Part shown: piece after piece, positions 59,251-64,000 of the stretch
Layout: the number at the start of each line of letters is the position of its first letter
Numbering within the stretch: position 1 is the first letter of the stretch
Source of the DNA: Macrobrachium rosenbergii
Taxonomy: Eukaryota > Arthropoda > Malacostraca > Decapoda > Palaemonidae
Direction of reading: 5' to 3'
DNA length: 64,000 nucleotides
Assembly: GCF_040412425.1 (NCBI RefSeq)
Contig: NC_089782.1
Location: 27,636,736-27,700,735, forward strand
Position numbers and translations under genes: made by a program
The notes under the pieces: generated by a model
The model's database searches: none
The model's input: only the letters and a program-made list of their open reading frames with translations
Told to the model about the DNA's origin: nothing

Positions 59251-59416
59251 GGAAACTTGTCTCCTTTATTCTTCTTGCATTTTTTTTTTTTTTTTTGAGT
59301 TTTCGTCACTTCCTTTTTAAAATGAATCTGATGGAAGAAGTGAAATGAATATTGTTAAATCCCACAGTCCTTCGACAATGTTGAACTATAACGTTTGTGA
59401 ATCACCTTAGTGTTAC

Positions 59417-59456
<40 letters not shown>

Positions 59457-60404
59457 AAACACACACACGCCTAGTTCCACACAGCTTATTGTTAGAATTA
59501 AGAGCCTAGTTCTTCCTAGATTAATTCTAGCTTAAGGGTTAAGCTTACAAGAGGTCTGATTTGAACCTATGAACTCTGACCAGCCAACAAGTGGAATGTG
59601 AAGAACCTTTCCCCTTTAACATAACTGCTTTACCAAAAAAAAAAAAATTATGCATTCAATAACATATCCATAAGCTGCCTGATACGATTCATGAAAAATG
59701 CATGATTAGATATTTGACCGATGCACGATAATTATTGCATTTTTCGCGGAACGTTCAGTCACAAACTGACACATTTTTAATGAAGCCATCAATGACAAAA
59801 AGTCCCATTTTCCATGACCTGATCATCGCTGGAAAAACGAATACATTTCGGGAAAAAAATTGCGTTTTGAAAAACCGGATCGTTTCTGTAATCCATTAAA
59901 TAATTAAGGGACTCTGAGCTATGCAGTAATCAGCGTTGATGGGGAGCGTTTTATGAATGATTCTCTAATGAAATATATTTTTTTATGAATAATGCATGAA
60001 TGACGGGAGATAGGTTTGCGTTTCAATGGCTGTCAGGTCAGTCGGTAAAGATCAGAAAATAATGAAATTTTCAGTCTTCGTGAAAATAGGGCATGTGCAT
60101 TAGCTCAGTGACGATAAGATAAATTCAAGAATGCGTTTTCTACGAACAATCACAAAATACAAAGATTTCGTATGCCCACGACATATCGTGTTAATTCTTA
60201 AGAAAATTAAGAGTTTTGTAAGGGGGATATTTTCCTTGAATCAAATAATGATATGAAAAAAATAATCAGGCTCACAAGGGGAGATATGGGAACATTTTTA
60301 TGAATCAGTGATGGCACAATAGTGCATGTCTTTGTGTACGTGCGTGTATGTATTTATGCTTATGCATGTATAAAGAGCATGCATTTTCCTCCCTGCTCTA
60401 ACTC
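59251..60404. other. Non-coding DNA with a (CA)n array
   Basis: (CA)n at 59,420-59,452 plus a short one to 59,468. Spacer between inner and outer right palindrome arms. No gene seen. Confidence 0.4.
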
Positions 60405-60730
60405 TAATATAATCCCCGAATAAATCCTCCCTTGCAACCACTCCGCCGCAAACGACCTGAAATGACCGCAGAGAAACTTTACAGCGCCAACTTCTCCTCC
60501 TGAGGGACGGCTGGAATCTCTGCTTAATAATATTCAGGACTTACGGCAGGATTCTGCTCCGAATCCTAAGCTCTTGAACCGCTTCCGGATTTGCGAGTAA
60601 TCCCGGGCGGCGTTTGCGGGGAAAGCACCCACGGCGTTGTTTGTCACGAGGGCGCCCTCCGTCTTCGGCATTGTTTGTGCCAAAATGAGGAGAAACGAGA
60701 CCACAAACAAAGCTTGATTACTTCCTCGTC
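60405..60730. repeat. Giant palindrome, outer right arm
   Basis: Inverted partner of 55,090-55,460: 'CCCTTGCAACCACTCCGCCG', 'ACAGCGCCAACTT', 'TTAATAATATTCAGGA', 'TTACGGCAGGATTCTGC', 'ATCCTAAGCTCTTGAACCGC', 'TTCCGGATTTGCG'. The 65-codon frame 60,591-60,788 lies in it and is not conserved. Confidence 0.9.
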
Positions 60731-61690
60731 GTTGTTTGAATTAGTCACTGTTTATTTCCAACTTTTTCTTAACGTCCACAGCTTGTGAAAGGTGCTTCAG
60801 GGTGAAATATTGTTTTATCCCAAATTGTTTCCATGTCAGAAGAAACCACACATGAAAATAGCTGATGTTGCTTTAGTGCAGATATTTTTTAGCGAATTAA
60901 AATTTTTTCTTTACATAATACTGACGTTTATATCATGAAATATAGTTAATAGAATAAAATTGCCTATATTTTTTGCCTAGCTTTTTTAGCCTTGGCGTCT
61001 CAAAGAATGGGAGCAGTATTGTTTTTCTGTACAGGTAGCATTATTTATCTCAGAAATGTTACACCAGATGGATTTCAAAGGATTACAGATTATGGAAGAA
61101 GTAGGAACAGTGTGACCACTTTCAGTAATGGACTTGTGTTCAAAGGTTCACTTGAGGGAATGCAATAGACATTACAGTTCAACCTGTCTTACATCCACAA
61201 TACTCTGTGAGTAGGAATATTTTCATATCTTATCAGTGAAAGACTGATTTAACATCCCGATTGATTCTTATAATAGTTAAATTGAATTCCACTCAAATAC
61301 AAACTCTGTATTAACTTCACCTTCAATAACAATCCAGTATGATACAACGTTGAAAAGTTTAGATAACACTCACACAAAGTTCTACTTAGATATAAAATTC
61401 TTGCAGAATTCACCTTCTATAAAATAAAATAAAAAGTTTAGATACAACTTTCTTATTTCACGCAAATATGACTTTGAAATCCTTAAACCTTCAACTCTGG
61501 CGAAAGTGTTTCTAAAGTTAAATCTCTTTGAAGCCGAACTCTTTCGCCGTAATGGCAAATCGCGGTAACTCCTCCTTCGTCAGGTTAATGGAATAATTCG
61601 CGTTCGGTTGAGGATGATGTTCCTGGAACACAGAGCCTGGAAAAGTCCTCACGCGCGAACGAAATGGTATATCCAGAACGGCGAGCTGTT
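60731..61690. other. Non-coding DNA
   Basis: AT-rich. 'AAAAGTTTAGATA' recurs near 61,350 and 61,430 with 'TTCACCTTC' words, a weak local repeat. No gene. Confidence 0.35.
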
Positions 61691-61694
61691 TTGT

Positions 61695-61698
<4 letters not shown>

Positions 61699-61731
<33 letters not shown>

Positions 61732-61738
61732 TCTCTCT

Positions 61739-61776
<38 letters not shown>

Positions 61777-61969
61777 CCTCAGATTATCTTTTACTGAAGA
61801 TCCAGAAAGATATTTTAGGAGAATGCATTTTTGCGTGAGTGGGAGACTGACTGTGAGATTAGAGATCATTGCCAGATTATTTATTAGAGAGAGAAAATGG
61901 ATGATTTTTTAAATGAAACTTGAATGCCAGGATGTTTAAACAATGGAGAGAGAGAGAGAGAGAGAGATT

Positions 61970-62006
<37 letters not shown>

Positions 62007-62205
62007 ATGATTTTTATAAGCACTTTCTTACTTTATTCGAGAAGGAGAGATAATTTCAGACTCCAGAAAGAGAGAGAGAGAGAAAGAGAGAGAAATGAGA
62101 TGGAGTGAATGATCAAGAGACAATAAACAATGAATATTTACATGATGGAGAGAGAGAGAGAGAGAGAGAGATATAGAGAGAGAGAGAGAGAAAGAGAGAG
62201 AAGAA
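61699..62205. repeat. Cluster of (GA)n arrays
   Basis: (GA)n at 61,699-61,733, 61,743-61,774, 61,945-62,004 (interrupted), 62,069-62,095 (interrupted) and 62,146-62,200. At 61,724-61,745 the run contains 'GAGATCTCTCTGACGAGAG', a small CT-GA switch that can fold. Frames through it are artefacts. Confidence 0.9.
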
Positions 62206-62209
62206 GTCC

Positions 62210-62860
62210 CCTCCCAGTTACATCATCCACAAAAGATATTTCTGCACCTTTATCCCTCCCTGAAGGGTGAATGTGGAAAGTCCTTTTCAGATTATCTTAT
62301 TCCAAAAAATTCAGTTCAAGTTATCAGGATAAAAGGATTGCTAGGATATTTTAGATCATCCAAAGGACATCCTTCACTTGAGTGGAGACTGAGACTTCAT
62401 TCCTGTGAGATTAGAGGAGGAAAATATGACGTGGGAGATTCACGAAGAGTCCTCGCTGTAAGATCCAGGGAATTCCTCTTCCTTTCTCCTTGAGCTTACT
62501 TTTCCATCTAGTGAATGTCAGGACCACAATAAACAAAGAATATTTTTTTAACTGGGTTCGTAGTCAGGCGTTGCATTGAATATAGGAATTGACATTATAA
62601 ACTTTTAAAGAAGCATTCACTTAATGCATACATTCTTTATAAGTACTTTCTCACATTTTAATCGTAAAATTGTATGTTAAAAAATCTTTGCGGGTAGTAG
62701 TGTTAGCTTAAAAAGTAGAAAAGACTTACTAAACAGGTGTCGTTCCTGAATAGATATTTTATATAGTGAAAGTGATAAAAGCAGCATCAGCAATTCTTAA
62801 TAATTTCCCTCCTAATAATAATAATTCCCTTCTGGTAATAATAATAATCTGAGAAATGGG
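62210..62860. other. Non-coding DNA
   Basis: Nothing recognised. Short AAT runs lie at 62,814-62,848. Confidence 0.35.
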
Positions 62861-62864
62861 ACCT

Positions 62865-64000
62865 TTTCTTGAAGCTGGGACCCCCTCCCTCCCTCTTCCC
62901 CCTGGGACCCTCCCTCCCCTCCATCCCTTCTAACCATTCCCCTCCCATTTCCCTCTTCCTCTTCTCCTCTGGGACCTCCCCCTCCTGAGCTGGGACCTTC
63001 ATTCCCTCCTCCTTTCTTCTCCTTTCTCCCTCTCCTTCTCATTCCATCCTAGCTGGGACCTTTCATTCCCTCTGGTAGCTGGGACCAGTTCCTCAATCCC
63101 TCCTGGTAGCTGGGACCTTTCATTCCCAGCCATACTTTCATTCTCTCGTGAGAGCAGACGACCCAAAGACCTTTCATTATTTACATCATTCCATTTAGAC
63201 TCGGACCTCTCTTGAAGTGGAAATTGATGGAGAGAGACACTTCCCTCCTGGTAGCTGGGACCTTTCATTTCCACTAATGGTTCCTCAGAGGGGATGAAGT
63301 AGCTGACCTTTATTCCTGTGTGTTTGTAGCTGCATTCACCCCCTCCTGGTAGCCCTTTCATTCCCTCCGTGTTTGCACCCTCCTGAGTGCTGGAAAAGCT
63401 GGACCTTAAATGGGTGTGGAAGTGGGAAAACATGTTTTTTTTTTTATTTACGAATTTAAATGATAGCTGGGACCTCTCATTCCCTTTATGGGACTTAAAT
63501 TTCTGGGAGCATTTTGGGACCTTAAACTGGTCCTGTTAGCTGGGACCTTTCATTAGGCTTCCTGAGCTGGGACCTAGATTCCCTCCTGAATGCTGGGACC
63601 TTTCATTATACTGGGACCTGGTAGCTGGGACCTTTCATTCCCTCCTGGTAGCTGGGACCTCTCATTCTCTCAGCTGGGACCTGTCATTTCCCTCCTGGTA
63701 GCTGGGACCTCATTCATTTCATTTCCTGGTAGCTGGGATCTCCTGGTCTTCCTTAGCTGGGACCTTTCATTTCCCTCCTGGTAGCTGGGATCTCCTGGTA
63801 GCTGGGACCTTTAGGTAAATTGTCATTCCCTCCTGGTAGCTGGGACCTTTTTTCACTGATTCCCTCCTGGTACTGGGACCTCTCATTCCCCCTGGTAGCT
63901 GGGACTTTCATTTCCCTGGTGGGACCTTTCAGTGCTGGGACCTCTCATTCCCTCCTGGTAGCTGGGACCTTTCATTCCCTCCTGGTAGCTTTCATTCCCT
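62865..64000. repeat. 27-bp minisatellite running off the window
   Basis: A tandem repeat based on the unit 'AGCTGGGACCTTTCATTCCC' plus 'TCCTGGT' (27 bp). It is degenerate at the left (62,865-63,420), regular from about 63,460, and still continuing at base 64,000. Many units are truncated or lack the TCCTGGT part. The unit is three codons times nine, so open frames such as 63,590-63,784 and minus 62,999-63,433 arise naturally and are not genes. Confidence 0.95.

Noticed and set aside
62999..63433. 144-codon minus-strand ORF
   Set aside because: Runs through the degenerate part of the 27-bp minisatellite, whose period keeps frames open.

Overview
This looks like nuclear DNA from a decapod crustacean, probably a caridean shrimp or prawn. 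The basis is very dense dinucleotide and trinucleotide microsatellites, tRNA-derived SINEs and a hairpin DNA element that I recall (not checked) as common in decapod genomes, and decayed LINE and Penelope-like retroelements. I cannot confirm a complete, expressed cellular gene. Nearly all open frames are microsatellite translations: (CT/GA)n reads as Leu-Ser or Arg-Glu, (AT)n as Tyr-Ile, and (ATT)n as runs of Leu, Ile or Asn.

Layout. 1-7 kb: a degenerate minisatellite (1.0-1.8 kb), an old direct duplication (1.85-2.46 kb and 4.44-5.40 kb), a long (AAT)n/(ATT)n perfect palindrome at 4.86-4.98 kb, and a younger direct duplication carrying GA arrays (5.54 and 6.61 kb). 7-15 kb: mostly unique AT-rich DNA, one very well formed 23-nt micro-exon candidate at 8.78 kb, and a 39-bp inverted repeat between ATT arrays at 9.5-9.7 kb. 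15.1-15.9 kb: a decayed Penelope-like reverse transcriptase. 17.1-17.6 kb: a hairpin-bearing DNA element. 19.5-25.6 kb: a dispersed repeat and several microsatellite-punctuated duplications. 28.3 kb, 35.2 kb and 62.9-64.0 kb: minisatellites. 37.6-43.2 kb: CT-array clusters with repeated spacers, and two SINEs. 43.2-46.6 kb: a nearly full-length but frameshifted LINE with a CCCH zinc-finger ORF1, an endonuclease and a reverse transcriptase, followed at 47.04 kb by an inverted scrap of the same LINE 3' end. 48.3-52.5 kb: a 1.9-kb tandem duplication, each copy holding an unrecognised 182-codon ORF (open in copy 1, broken in copy 2) facing a broken ORF on the other strand. 53.2 kb: a second LINE reverse-transcriptase scrap. 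55.1-60.7 kb: a diverged giant palindrome centred near 58.1 kb.

The recurring theme is that long CT/GA arrays sit at the joints of local duplications. Spacers of about 40-180 bp are repeated two to seven times between arrays at eight or more loci, so the arrays seem to act as hubs for unequal exchange or slippage. The most interesting possible gene is the 182-codon ORF at 48,969. Between its two copies I hand-counted about nine synonymous and nine non-synonymous changes, more synonymous than a neutral sequence should show, and I do not recognise the protein.
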